Positions 8,654 through 17,610 are shown, counted from the first letter of the stretch. The stretch is 51,835 nt of DNA from an uncultured Mucispirillum sp. (GCA_910586745.1 CAJUJZ010000001.1:1-51835), one strand, 5' to 3'. Translations and numbers: made by a program. Notes: generated by a model from the sequence alone, not told the origin.

Positions 8654-9814
8654 ATGAAAAGAGTAGTATTTGTAAGAGATAAAACTAATAAACACTCTAT
8701 AAGAGCACTTTTAGCAGCTTATGAAAAATGGTTTCCTGAAAAAGATTATTATGTATTAGCACCACAGGATGCCTTTGATTTTTTAGAAGAAGATGATTTG
8801 GTGTTATTTTCATTTTTAACAGGTACAAGCAGTGCTTATGTTGATTATGTTACAAGGCTTAAAGCAAAACTGCCTAAAATAAATACAGTATGCGGCGGTG
8901 CTCACGCCAGTGCAAGAAGTGAAGATATGCTTAAATATTTTGACGGAGTATGCACAGGCGAAGGCGAAGAAAGTATTAAAGATATTATTGAAATGGCTCA
9001 CTCTGGCAGGGTAGAAGGCATAATTACTGGTAAAAAAGTATTAAATCTTGATGAATACAGAATATTTCCAAGAAAAATGGTATCTTTAGGACCAATAGAA
9101 ATAGTAAGGGGATGTCCAAGCGGCTGTGCCTACTGCCAGACTCCACAGCTTTTCCGCGGAAAACTGCGGCACAGAAGTATAGATTTTATTGTAGAAGAAA
9201 TAAAATTTGCATTAAGCAGAAAAGGCTTTGCAGATGTGCGTTTTATTGCACCAGATGCTTCATCATACCAGTATAATAAAGGTATAAATTTAGAAGCAAT
9301 AGAAAGCCTTTTATATCATGTTCGCAATACAATAGGAAATAACGGCAAGCTTTTTTATGGCACATTTCCTTCAGAATTAGACCCATCAGGTGTTTCAAAA
9401 GAGCTTGTAGATTTGCTTGTAAAATACTGTGATAATAAGCAGATAGTTTTAGGACTGCAGTCAGCATCTCATGATATGCAGAAGATTATGCACAGGCGTT
9501 CCGGCCTTGCAGAAACTGAAAAGGCTGTTGAGCTTTTTTTATATCAAAATTTTGAGATAGTAGTAGATTTAATATTTGGTCTGCCTTATGAAACAGAAGA
9601 AACTTATGAAGAAACATATAAGTTTATAGAGAAATGGAAAGGCAGGGTTACTATACATTCTCACCCATTTGACCCACTTCCGGGCAGTAAATGGCAGTAT
9701 GAATTGCCTACAGAAGTACCTGCAAAATTAGTAAAGGCAGTAAAAAGTTTAGAAGGCATAGGCAGAGTATTTGGCAGAGTAACAAAAGATAAGGAGAAAG
9801 TATGCAGAATATAG
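8654..9814 (+). CDS. B12-binding/radical SAM domain protein (TIGR04013-like)
   Basis: A 386-residue protein with an N-terminal cobalamin-binding-like Rossmann domain (to about residue 130) and a radical SAM domain. The cluster-binding cysteines are Cys154, Cys158 and Cys161 in GCPSGCAYC, followed by QTPQLFRGKLRHRS, a combination that I associate with the MJ_1487/TIGR04013 group. The reaction for this group is not known to me. The ATG abuts the TAA of nfeD, and its 3' end overlaps the DUF493 gene by 13 bp, so the genes share an operon. Confidence 0.82.
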   Translation: MKRVVFVRDKTNKHSIRALLAAYEKWFPEKDYYVLAPQDAFDFLEEDDLVLFSFLTGTSSAYVDYVTRLKAKLPKINTVCGGAHASARSEDMLKYFDGVCTGEGEESIKDIIEMAHSGRVEGIITGKKVLNLDEYRIFPRKMVSLGPIEIVRGCPSGCAYCQTPQLFRGKLRHRSIDFIVEEIKFALSRKGFADVRFIAPDASSYQYNKGINLEAIESLLYHVRNTIGNNGKLFYGTFPSELDPSGVSKELVDLLVKYCDNKQIVLGLQSASHDMQKIMHRRSGLAETEKAVELFLYQNFEIVVDLIFGLPYETEETYEETYKFIEKWKGRVTIHSHPFDPLPGSKWQYELPTEVPAKLVKAVKSLEGIGRVFGRVTKDKEKVCRI

Positions 9815-10077
9815 ACAGCAGCGGCAAAACATTAAAAGATTTACAAAAATTCCCAGATGTATTTACATTTAAAATAATGGGAGAAAATACAAACCAGTTT
9901 TCAGCTGATGCAAAAAAAATATTTGACGGCAGAAATGATGTTAATTTTGCAGAAAATATAAGCAGAACAGGTAAATATATAAGTATATCAGTAACAACGG
10001 AAGTGTGGACTTATGAAGAATTAGAAAGCCTTTACACTGCTGTCAGTAAACTTGAAGGTTTAAAATTTTATGTATAG
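9802..10077 (+). CDS. DUF493 (YbeD-like) small protein
   Basis: This 91-residue protein has the DUF493/YbeD ferredoxin-like pattern: FPDVFTFKIMG in the first strand, a central ISRTGKYISISV strand and a terminal LYTAVSKLEGLKFYV. YbeD members resemble ACT-type regulatory domains; in Enterobacteria ybeD lies near lipB, but no lipoate gene is seen here. AAGGAG at 9790-9795 supports the ATG, which lies inside the end of the radical SAM gene. Confidence 0.85.
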   Translation: MQNIDSSGKTLKDLQKFPDVFTFKIMGENTNQFSADAKKIFDGRNDVNFAENISRTGKYISISVTTEVWTYEELESLYTAVSKLEGLKFYV

Positions 10078-10086
10078 GAGAAGTTT

Positions 10087-10698
10087 ATGAAAGAGCTGGA
10101 AACAAAACTTTATAATGCTGTGCTTGATAATAATACAGAATTATTATCAGAACTTTTAAAAGAGCAGGGTATAAACATTAATTTTAAAGTGCAGAATGGT
10201 GGCACATTACTTCATTATGCAAAATCAAAAGAAGCAGTAGAAATATTAATGAGTGCAGGCATAGACTGGACTTTACAGGATAATGACGGCATGACTGCCT
10301 TTGCTAAAAATTTTGAAAGAGTATATATAAAAACTTACGAAGACATACTACTTGCTATGCTAAAAGTTGGTGTGGATATTAATGCTCCAGCATATCTTGA
10401 TGAAGCACCAGTAATAAAAATATCTAATAATGCTACAACTTTAAGTGCAAATATAGAGCAGCTTCAGTTTTTAGTAAAAAACGGGGCAGATTTAAATATA
10501 AAAAACAGCCAGGGTTATACTTCATTAATGCTTGCTGTAATAAAAAATAATATAGATATGGTGCGAGCATTATTAGAAACAGGAGCAGATACTTCTGTAA
10601 CAGATAATAAAGGCAGAACAGCAAAAGAGATAGGTCAGTCACTAATTAATTCTGGGTATTTTATTCCTGCATTAAAAACTATTATTAATGATATGTAG
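10087..10698 (+). CDS. Ankyrin-repeat protein
   Basis: A 203-residue protein made of about four ankyrin repeats. The clearest are GGTLLHYAKSKEAVEILMSAG and QGYTSLMLAVIKNNIDMVRALLETGAD, followed by a capping TDNKGRTAKEIG. There is no signal peptide or membrane segment, so it is probably a cytoplasmic protein-protein interaction module. AGGAGAAG precedes the ATG. It is the last gene of the plus-strand run and is followed by a terminator. The partner is unknown. Confidence 0.88.
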   Translation: MKELETKLYNAVLDNNTELLSELLKEQGININFKVQNGGTLLHYAKSKEAVEILMSAGIDWTLQDNDGMTAFAKNFERVYIKTYEDILLAMLKVGVDINAPAYLDEAPVIKISNNATTLSANIEQLQFLVKNGADLNIKNSQGYTSLMLAVIKNNIDMVRALLETGADTSVTDNKGRTAKEIGQSLINSGYFIPALKTIINDM

Positions 10699-10731
10699 TT
10701 AATGCAAACTATATTATAATATAAATAAGCC

Positions 10732-10760
10732 TGAATTTAGATTTTATTTATCTAAATTCA
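10732..10760. terminator. Terminator between ankyrin gene and dxr
   Basis: A perfect 10-bp stem (10732-10741 with 10751-10760) around a 9-nt AT loop, between two convergent genes. It is AT-rich, with no strong T run, so its strength is uncertain. Confidence 0.6.
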
Positions 10761-10773
10761 AGCAATAGATATA

Positions 10774-11886
10774 TTATAATCTTCCTGTGATTTCTTCAGC
10801 AGATTTTTGGTATTTTATGATATTTTCTTCTGCTTCATCAATAGTTTTAGCATCTTGAATATCTACTTTTTCTAAAACTTCTTCTATAATATTAGGTATA
10901 TCTTTAAAAACTATTTTTCCTTTTAAAAATGAATAAACTGCTTGTTCGTTTGCTGCATTCATTGCCGTCATTAATGCATTAGAGTCAGTTTTTAATACAT
11001 CCATTGCTATTTTTAAGCACTTAAATTTCTGCAAGTCTGGCTTAAAGAATGTAAGTGATTTTTGCTCCCACATATTAACTGGATTAACTGTAGAATTTAT
11101 CCTGTCAGGGTATCCTAATGCAACTGCAATAGGTGTTTTCATATCCGGCATACCAAGCTGAGCTATTGTAGAGCCGTCTGTAAAAGTAATATATGAATGC
11201 ACAATACTTTCTGGGTGTATTATAACATCTAGTTTTTCTGATTTAATATCAAATAAAAACCTTGCTTCTATAAGCTCTAAACCTTTATTCATCATAGATG
11301 CTGAATCTATTGTGATTTTAGAACCCATAGACCAATTAGGGTGTTTTAATGCTTCTTCTTTATTAATATAGTCAAAAGCTTCTTTTGGTCTGTATCTAAA
11401 TGGTCCGCCGCTTGCTGTTAGTGTAATTTTTGATACATACTGTTTTCTCTGACCTAAAAGGCATTGGAATATTGCAGAATGTTCACTGTCAACAGGCAGA
11501 ATTTTTGCACCATTATTTTTTGCTTCGCTGATTATAAGGCTTCCTGCAGTAACTATTGATTCTTTATTAGCAAGGGCAATATGTGTACCGCTTTTCACAA
11601 TATCATATACAAGGCGGACAACTGAAACCCCTGCTGCAGCAAAAAGTACAATATCTACCACTTCTTTATTGATAATATCTAATATCTGATTGTGGCTGTC
11701 TGGGCTGCTTGTAAGCACAGCATATTTTGCATTAAGAAGAGTTTTTACTTTTTCAAGCCCCTGCACATTCTGGTGAGCTGTTACAAATACTGTTTCAAAT
11801 AAATCACTGTTTGCAGAAATTACTTCTACACCAGAAGAGCCAACTGATCCTGTAACGCCTATAATACCTATTTTCTTTTTATTCAT
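10774..11886 (-). CDS. dxr: 1-deoxy-D-xylulose 5-phosphate reductoisomerase
   Basis: Dxr converts DXP to MEP with NADPH, the committed step of the MEP isoprenoid pathway, which feeds the UppS product encoded upstream. The 370-residue protein shows the nucleotide site GVTGSVGSSG near the N-terminus, ANKESIVTAG (105-114), the metal-site region VDSEHSAIFQ (Asp133, Glu135), SGGPFR, and HPNWSMGSKITIDSASMMNKGLE. It starts 2 bp after the cdsA stop and ends the minus-strand operon. Confidence 0.97.
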   Translation of the reverse strand: MNKKKIGIIGVTGSVGSSGVEVISANSDLFETVFVTAHQNVQGLEKVKTLLNAKYAVLTSSPDSHNQILDIINKEVVDIVLFAAAGVSVVRLVYDIVKSGTHIALANKESIVTAGSLIISEAKNNGAKILPVDSEHSAIFQCLLGQRKQYVSKITLTASGGPFRYRPKEAFDYINKEEALKHPNWSMGSKITIDSASMMNKGLELIEARFLFDIKSEKLDVIIHPESIVHSYITFTDGSTIAQLGMPDMKTPIAVALGYPDRINSTVNPVNMWEQKSLTFFKPDLQKFKCLKIAMDVLKTDSNALMTAMNAANEQAVYSFLKGKIVFKDIPNIIEEVLEKVDIQDAKTIDEAEENIIKYQKSAEEITGRL

Positions 11887-11888
11887 AA

Positions 11889-12704
11889 CTATTTGCCTGC
11901 AATATATATAAGATAAAAGTAAAGAACAGGGCCTGCAATCATTAAAGAATCAAATCTGTCTAAAATACCTCCATGCCCCGGAAGCAGTGTGCCGCTGTCT
12001 TTTACATTTGCACTGCGTTTTATCATAGACTCCATTAAATCTCCAATTACACCAGCCACTATTACATCTACAATAATAATCGCCATAATTATCCAGTTCT
12101 CATTTAAAAGATAATAGTTAAAAAGAGCACCAATTATTAATGCACCAATTGTGCCGCCAATTAAGCCTTCTATAGATTTGCCTGGACTTACTTTTGGAAT
12201 AAGCTTATGTCTACCACAGGTAACACCTGTAAAATATGCAAAAGAATCACTTGCCCATACAACAAAACATAAGAATAATACCCATTCATAGCCTATGTTT
12301 TTTAAAAGGGCAAGGAATGTAAGCATAAAAGGAACAAACATTACAGCAAAAAAGTTATATGATACTTCTTCCATAACTTTTTCAGTAGGTTTTGCAGAAA
12401 ACATTTTTAAAAGGAATAATATAAAAATAATAACAAATGAGTAGGCAGTAAAAGCAGTAAACCCTAAAAAGTATATTAAAAATGGCACAGCAGCTGATGA
12501 CACCCACATTAATGGAGTATATAAGCGGATATTATCATTTTTCATAATTTTTATAAACTCATGTGTTCCTAATATAGATAGCAAAGCAACAACAGTCAAA
12601 AATATATGGGAATGTGCTTTTATAATTAATAATAGTGCAAGTGGTATAAGTATTAATGCCACAAATATCCGCATAAACATTTCTTTTGATTTTTTGCTGT
12701 CCAT
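11889..12704 (-). CDS. cdsA: Phosphatidate cytidylyltransferase
   Basis: CdsA makes CDP-diacylglycerol from phosphatidate and CTP for phospholipid synthesis. The 271-residue protein has eight or so membrane segments and the C-terminal signature SMIKRSANVKDSGTLLPGHG plus GILDRFD. I start at the ATG at 12704 because GAGGGA lies just upstream; the open frame extends four codons further to a TTG. Order and strand (uppS-cdsA-dxr) are the usual ones. Confidence 0.96.
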   Translation of the reverse strand: MDSKKSKEMFMRIFVALILIPLALLLIIKAHSHIFLTVVALLSILGTHEFIKIMKNDNIRLYTPLMWVSSAAVPFLIYFLGFTAFTAYSFVIIFILFLLKMFSAKPTEKVMEEVSYNFFAVMFVPFMLTFLALLKNIGYEWVLFLCFVVWASDSFAYFTGVTCGRHKLIPKVSPGKSIEGLIGGTIGALIIGALFNYYLLNENWIIMAIIIVDVIVAGVIGDLMESMIKRSANVKDSGTLLPGHGGILDRFDSLMIAGPVLYFYLIYIAGK

Positions 12705-12957
12705 AAATTCCCTCAATTATTGTTTAGTTTGTTGAAAAAATAAATTTTTTCGACAGTCTATTTCCAGCCTAATGATGCTCTCCAGCCACTTTTTCTTATT
12801 CCGCCTTATTCAGTTGGGAAAAAGTGTCCTTGTAAAAAACACTCGCCACATTTTATTAGGCTATAAAGAGAACTAAATTTAGATACACGCTCTAATTTTA
12901 GTTCGTTAGTTTAATTTTTAAAATAACAAACATTAATTATTTTAAATTCAAAATTAA
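12705..12957. repeat. Gap with a 68-bp dispersed palindromic repeat
   Basis: No gene is visible between uppS and cdsA, an unusual opening in an operon that is otherwise tightly packed. Positions 12781-12848 match 16899-16966 at about 54 of 68 positions without gaps. Both copies have imperfect inverted ends (CCACTTTTT ... AAAAAGTG) and finish in CTCGCCA. The rest is AT-rich with no recognisable signal. Confidence 0.75.
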
Positions 12958-13704
12958 TTAATGACTTTTGTGACCTGTATTATTTAGCTGTTCATCAGTT
13001 TTGCCAAACCTGCGAACTCTTTTATTAAATTCATCTATTGCTTTGTCAAAATCTTTTTCATTAAAATCAGGCCACAGTTTATCTGTAAAATAAAGCTCTG
13101 CATAAGATATTCGCCATAACATAAAGTTACTTATACGCTGCTCACCGCTTGTGCGTATAAGTAAATCCACATCTGGAAGTTCGCTGTTATAAAGATTATC
13201 TCTAATAGTATCTTTTGATATATCATCAATATTTATACTGCCTTTCTGCACTTTTTTTGCAATCTGTTTCATACAGTCTACAAGTTCATCCTGCGCACTG
13301 TAACTTAATGCCATATTTAAAAGCAGACCAGTATTATTCTTTGTTTCTTCTTTAAGCTTTAAAAGAGACTGCCTTGTTTTTTCTGGTATAAGCTCTGCTT
13401 TGCCAGACATTACAAAACGAATATTATTTTTAGTAATAGTATCCCATTCTGAAACAACATACTCATCAAGCAGGTTCATTAAAAAAGAAACTTCTTCTTT
13501 TGGACGGAGCCAGTTTTCAGCAGAAAATGCAAATATGCTTAATGCTTTTAAATGGTTTTTAGCAGCATGTGTAATAATTTTTTTAACAGCCTTCACACCC
13601 TCTTTATGACCTAGAAAACGAGGAAGTCCCCGTTTTTTAGCCCATCTGCCGTTACCATCCATAATTATAGCAATGTGAAGATTTTCTAAATCTTTATTAT
13701 TCAT
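12958..13704 (-). CDS. uppS: Undecaprenyl diphosphate synthase
   Basis: UppS is the cis-prenyltransferase that adds isoprene units to farnesyl diphosphate, giving the C55 lipid carrier for peptidoglycan and O-antigen. The 248-residue protein has IMDGNGRWA with catalytic Asp16, FAFSAENWLRP, and DLLIRTSGEQRISNFMLW, all diagnostic. Its ATG overlaps the stop of the methyltransferase remnant (ATGA), so translation is now coupled to the inserted restriction-modification cassette. No cassette promoter is evident, so read-through from pyrH-frr is needed. Confidence 0.97.
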   Translation of the reverse strand: MNNKDLENLHIAIIMDGNGRWAKKRGLPRFLGHKEGVKAVKKIITHAAKNHLKALSIFAFSAENWLRPKEEVSFLMNLLDEYVVSEWDTITKNNIRFVMSGKAELIPEKTRQSLLKLKEETKNNTGLLLNMALSYSAQDELVDCMKQIAKKVQKGSINIDDISKDTIRDNLYNSELPDVDLLIRTSGEQRISNFMLWRISYAELYFTDKLWPDFNEKDFDKAIDEFNKRVRRFGKTDEQLNNTGHKSH

Positions 13705-14518
13705 AATAACACATTATTGATATAGTCTAAACTTGTATATTTATTTCTTTTACTCTGTAATTTATATTCTATTTTCATATCTCCATTATTTTTTAGTCTA
13801 TCTAAAATCATTTGATAGTATTCCTCATTAATTTCACAGCTAATCCACTTTCTTGATAATTGCTTGCACTGTATAATTTCTCCATTACTACCCACAAACA
13901 ATATAAATACAGTATCATTTTTTTGAGTACAAGATAAATAAGCATTTCTGTTAATTTTTGTGGTATTTGGCAGGTATGGAATGTCTTATCTTTACTAATA
14001 TTTTTTACTAAATCATAATACAACCATGAATATGGCATTCGCCCAGTTGAGCCATTTTGAATTCTTTGTATAATTCTTTTATCTGTTGGATTCTGATATG
14101 GAACAGTAATATTTTCTTTATAAAAGTTATTATTTTTTGTTTTTGCTGCATGTAAAATAGATATATGTGCTGTAGTTAAATGACTTGGACTATGACCTAC
14201 ATTGGAATTATATATCCACACATAATCATATACCTTATAACATATATTATCAAGACATTTAACTCGTAAATATGCATTTTGCTTTGGATAATTTATTAAA
14301 AAAAGATTACCCGTTGGTTTTAATACTCTTATAGATTCACTTGCAAGTTCACAATACCATTCAATATATTTATCCCAGCTTTTTGTGTATTTATTGCCAT
14401 TGTAATTTATTCCAACATTATAATCAGGATCCCCATATACCATATCAAGAGAGTTGTCTGGAATTTGTTTAAGTATTTTTAAAGTGTCTTCTAAATATAA
14501 AGTATTAAAGTTCACCAT
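13701..14518 (-). pseudogene. Beta-class DNA methyltransferase, frameshifted at an A7 run
   Basis: Two overlapping frames together form one methyltransferase. The 5' part (from 14518) has motif IV as DPDY (residues 30-33, usually DPPY) and the HTCQIPQKL motif. It runs on to 13808 in an unrelated frame. The other frame, open from about 13937 to 13701, carries motif I as FVGSNGE and the ISCEINEEYY helix. The order motif IV then motif I marks a beta-class amino-methyltransferase. The switch point is a run of seven A on the coding strand (13918-13924); one added A joins both halves. It is partner to the endonuclease gene just upstream. It may be decayed, phase-variable or a base-call error. Confidence 0.8.
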
Positions 14519-15312
14519 TATGCACCTTGTAATGCTTTTAAAATATATTTTTTTGATTTAATATACTTCATAGAGTTTAATTTTTTATCTGTAAACTCAT
14601 ATTCCCAAAGTGTTATTTCTGATAAATTGTATTGTTTTGTCCTTACTAAATAAATGCATTTAATCTTTGAATAATTTAAACCTGAAAGTGCATAATATAA
14701 ATAAGGATAAAAAAGTTGATATATATTAAAATTTTTAGGATTACCATTTTTTGCTTCAAAAAGTCCAATTATACCATTGTATTCTATAGTCAAATCAATT
14801 TCAATTTGCTGATTTTGTGCTGTAATCAGTGTATTATCAAATAAATATTCTAATGTTTTTTTAGTCCTATGTGGAAAATATGTTTTAGGACGATTTTCTA
14901 TTGGTAAAGAAGAATATTCTATATCATTACCAAATAAAAAATCATGTAGTATTCTTTGATTATTTGCAACAGATAAAATATTGCTTTCACTATCATTATA
15001 TTGATTCAATAGACTTTTTTTATAATTCCACTCAATAATATCTTTTTTTTCTATTGCTTCAAGTTTGTGATATATTGTATCAATACCTTTTATAAACTGA
15101 TGTTGTCCATTTCCTAAATGAATAATACAATAATCACTATCTAAAAGTGACTTTGGCAATTTTTCTCTGACATCAATTTTAGTAACATCAACAGGATTAC
15201 CAAAGCTGATTTTTTTAGATATTTCTTTCACTAAATTATTGTTAAATATATAGTTATTTCTTTTACTGCATTCTTTAAAAAGTTCTTCAATGACTAGCTT
15301 TTTCTTATCCAT
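14518..15312 (-). CDS. Type II restriction endonuclease, PD-(D/E)xK type
   Basis: A 264-residue protein with no close family that I can name. The likely catalytic core is EIDLTIEYNGIIGLFEAKNG (residues 171-190), with Asp173, Glu186 and Lys188 in the PD-(D/E)xK arrangement. The fold context and its TAATG junction with the methyltransferase gene make a restriction enzyme the best call. It starts 5 bp after frr, with no strong ribosome binding site. It looks richer in A/T, Asn and Lys than the housekeeping genes around it, consistent with transfer. The recognition site is unknown. Confidence 0.75.
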   Translation of the reverse strand: MDKKKLVIEELFKECSKRNNYIFNNNLVKEISKKISFGNPVDVTKIDVREKLPKSLLDSDYCIIHLGNGQHQFIKGIDTIYHKLEAIEKKDIIEWNYKKSLLNQYNDSESNILSVANNQRILHDFLFGNDIEYSSLPIENRPKTYFPHRTKKTLEYLFDNTLITAQNQQIEIDLTIEYNGIIGLFEAKNGNPKNFNIYQLFYPYLYYALSGLNYSKIKCIYLVRTKQYNLSEITLWEYEFTDKKLNSMKYIKSKKYILKALQGA

Positions 15313-15317
15313 TAAAA

Positions 15318-15872
15318 TTATATTTCCATAACTTCTTTTTCTTTTAATGCAGTAATTTCATCTATTTTTTTAACAGCATCATCAGTTACTTTTTGAACAT
15401 CATCTTGAAGTTTTTTTGCATCATCTTCACTTATTTCTTTATCTTTTTCCTGCTTTTTTATTTTATCGTTAGCATCTCTTCTTTCATTACGGATTGCAAC
15501 TTTTGCATCTTCGCCCATTTTTTTAACTATTTTAACAAGCTCTTTTCTTCTTTCTTCTGTAAGCTGTGGGAAAGGAACACGGATAATTTTACCATCATTT
15601 GATGGATTAAATCCCATCTGGCTGTTTTGTATAGCTTTTTCAATAGCTGGTATCTGGCTTGTATCCCATGGTGAAATAGTAACAAGTCTTGGTTCTGGTG
15701 CAGAAAGAGAAGCAACTCCAGTTAATGGAGTAGGTGTGCCGTAATAGTCAACTTTAATATTTTCAAACATAGCAACACTTGCTCTGCCTGTTCTAACACC
15801 TTTTAATTCTTCTTTATAAAAGCTGATAGATTTTTCAACTGAATTTTTAAATTCCTTAACAACTTCGCTCAT
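15318..15872 (-). CDS. frr: Ribosome recycling factor
   Basis: RRF splits post-termination ribosomes with EF-G. The 184-residue protein has the typical helical ends and the KGVRTGRAS, YYGTPTPL and GKIIRVPFPQLTEERRKEL motifs. The frame is open to 15887, but I choose the ATG at 15872 because AGGAGAA is correctly spaced before it and the family starts at this point. It is 30 bp downstream of pyrH, as is usual. The downstream neighbour is a restriction gene, where uppS would be expected. Confidence 0.97.
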   Translation of the reverse strand: MSEVVKEFKNSVEKSISFYKEELKGVRTGRASVAMFENIKVDYYGTPTPLTGVASLSAPEPRLVTISPWDTSQIPAIEKAIQNSQMGFNPSNDGKIIRVPFPQLTEERRKELVKIVKKMGEDAKVAIRNERRDANDKIKKQEKDKEISEDDAKKLQDDVQKVTDDAVKKIDEITALKEKEVMEI

Positions 15873-15902
15873 AAGTTCTCCTAACAATATTTCATTTATC
15901 TT

Positions 15903-16613
15903 TTATTTTACAAGAGTGCCTATAGGTTCTCCCTTAACTATTTTCATTAAATTGTCTTTGCCAAACATATCAAATACTATTAAAGGTATCTGGTTATCCA
16001 TACACATGCTTATTGCTGTGGCATCCATTACTTTTAAACCTTTTGTAAGCACATCAATATAGTTTATTTCAGTATATTTTGATGCGGAAGCATCTTTTTT
16101 AGGGTCAGCAGTATATACTCCGTCCACTTTTGTAGCTTTCAGCACTACATCTGCGTTGATTTCTGAAGCTCTGAGTGTTGCAGTAGTGTCAGTAGTAAAG
16201 TAAGGGTTGCCTGTGCCGCCTGCAAAAATAACTACTCTGCCTTTTTCTAAATGTCTCATAGCTCTGCGTCTAATATAAGGCTCTGCAATTTGTCTCATTT
16301 CAATAGCAGACTGCACTCTTGTTTCTATGCCATTCATTTCAAGTGCATTCTGCACAGAAAGGCAGTTAATTACTGTTGCAAGCATACCCATATGGTCTGC
16401 TGTAACTCTATCCATCCCTTTTGCAGCAGGGGATACTCCGCGGAAAATATTGCCGCCACCAATAACAATGCCTATTTTTACACCTAAGTCATAAATAGGT
16501 TTGATTTCTGATGCAATAAATTTAACTGTTTCTGCATCAATTCCGTACTGAGCATTGCCCATTAAAGCTTCACCGCTCAGTTTTAATAATATTCTGTTAT
16601 ATTTTAAGTCCAT
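15903..16613 (-). CDS. pyrH: UMP kinase
   Basis: PyrH phosphorylates UMP to UDP. The 236-residue protein shows LLKLSGEAL, IGGGNIFRG, GTGNPYFTTDTTA and DGVYTADPKKD, all family hallmarks of the amino-acid-kinase fold. The frame opens at 16670, but GCGGAGG just before the ATG at 16613 marks the real start. In most bacteria rpsB-tsf lies directly upstream; here it is 33 kb away on the opposite strand, and an intergenic repeat lies upstream instead. Confidence 0.97.
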   Translation of the reverse strand: MDLKYNRILLKLSGEALMGNAQYGIDAETVKFIASEIKPIYDLGVKIGIVIGGGNIFRGVSPAAKGMDRVTADHMGMLATVINCLSVQNALEMNGIETRVQSAIEMRQIAEPYIRRRAMRHLEKGRVVIFAGGTGNPYFTTDTTATLRASEINADVVLKATKVDGVYTADPKKDASASKYTEINYIDVLTKGLKVMDATAISMCMDNQIPLIVFDMFGKDNLMKIVKGEPIGTLVK

Positions 16614-16688
16614 ATATTCCTCCGCTGCATCTAAACATTTTAGAATACTATAATAATAGAATATAATCAAGGGGAATAATTTTCTACT

Positions 16689-17174
16689 TTACCACGATTT
16701 CTTAAACTATGATTAAAAAGTTGTTATTAATAAAATATGTAATGATTATCTTATTAATTAATATGTATATATAAAATATCTTAAACTATCCTGCCACTGC
16801 ACATCTTAAAATCAAAGTTTTCGTTATTTCATTCCTTATGCTCCAATTATAAGAATAATATTCTTGTATAGTAAGTTATGATTTATTTTTAAAACTGTTC
16901 CAGCCACTTTTTTTGATTCCTTCCTATTTTGTCTGAAAAAAGTGTCCTTGCAAAAGATGCTCGCCATAGCTGCAGCAACTCGCTATCGCTAAAGCCTTTC
17001 TAACAGCTAAATCCGTTAAGTCTTTTTATAAAAATTCATCCTTGAATTTTTTATAATCACGCATAGCCGAAACAAATTCGCCTATACTTGCATATAAAAT
17101 ACATCCTGTATTTTTTCCAAAAAACAGCTCATAAGAAATTAAGTCGCAAAGAGAATGAAATAACACGGAAGCAT
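16689..17174 (-). repeat. Long intergenic repeat, copy A
   Basis: The gap 16614-17409 has no gene. Most of it is a repeat related, in inverted orientation, to 44847-45114. The segment 16689-16847 matches 44955-45114, and 17116-17174 matches 44847-44905. Between these blocks copy A has about 270 bp not found in copy B, including the 68-bp repeat shared with 12781-12848 (here 16899-16966). Conservation is strong in the shared blocks although no protein is encoded, suggesting a mobile or structural element. Confidence 0.85.
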
Positions 17175-17349
17175 CCTTTAAAAGCGGAAATAATGACATA
17201 TTAATATATATTAATTTTACAAGTCTATTTTTAAAATCAATATGTATTTTATCTTTATTATTATGTAGTTAGCAATATTATTTCCCCAAAAACGGGGGTA
17301 AAGCAGGAATAATTTTTTATACAAGTATTGTTTATCTGTAAAATTTTCC

Positions 17350-17380
17350 TTGACATAATTCATCAGGGGGGGGGTATGAT
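17350..17380 (+). promoter_or_regulatory. Promoter with a nine-G tract in its spacer
   Basis: A consensus TTGACA (17350-17355) and TATGAT (17375-17380) are separated by 19 bp, the last nine of which are G (17366-17374). The ideal spacer is 17 bp, so loss of one or two G would strengthen the promoter. Transcription would begin near 17387 and read the small gene at 17410. Homopolymer promoters of this design are known to vary by slipped-strand mispairing, as in Neisseria porA. Confidence 0.75.
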
Positions 17381-17409
17381 GAGCCATTAAACTTTATAAG
17401 GAGGTTAAA

Positions 17410-17559
17410 ATGGATAAAAAAATTGACCCGAAAGACAATCAGTCAAACCAGTCTAATGCTAATAAGGGGACTGCTGGTACAAACAAACAGTATGACCAAG
17501 CTCAAGGCAACAGGGGAAAACAGCTTAACCCTAACCAAAAAGATAAAGCTGGTAAATAG
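17410..17559 (+). CDS. 49-residue hydrophilic protein
   Basis: I do not recognise this protein. It has 49 residues, begins MDKKIDPKDNQSNQ, is rich in Asn, Gln, Lys and Gly, and has no hydrophobic segment, so it is probably disordered and cytoplasmic. It is likely real: AAGGAGG (17398-17404) lies 5 nt before the ATG, and a strong-looking promoter with a G tract directly precedes it. The lipoprotein gene begins 51 bp downstream and may share the transcript. Confidence 0.65.
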   Translation: MDKKIDPKDNQSNQSNANKGTAGTNKQYDQAQGNRGKQLNPNQKDKAGK

Positions 17560-17610
17560 TAAAAACATAATAATATTGTATACTTTAACAGAATATAAAA
17601 AAGGTGAAAA

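Noticed and set aside
16899..16966. Remnant of a small protein gene in the 68-bp repeat
   Set aside because: Short frames exist, but the two copies differ in frame-breaking ways and the conservation is at the palindromic ends, so a DNA element fits better.
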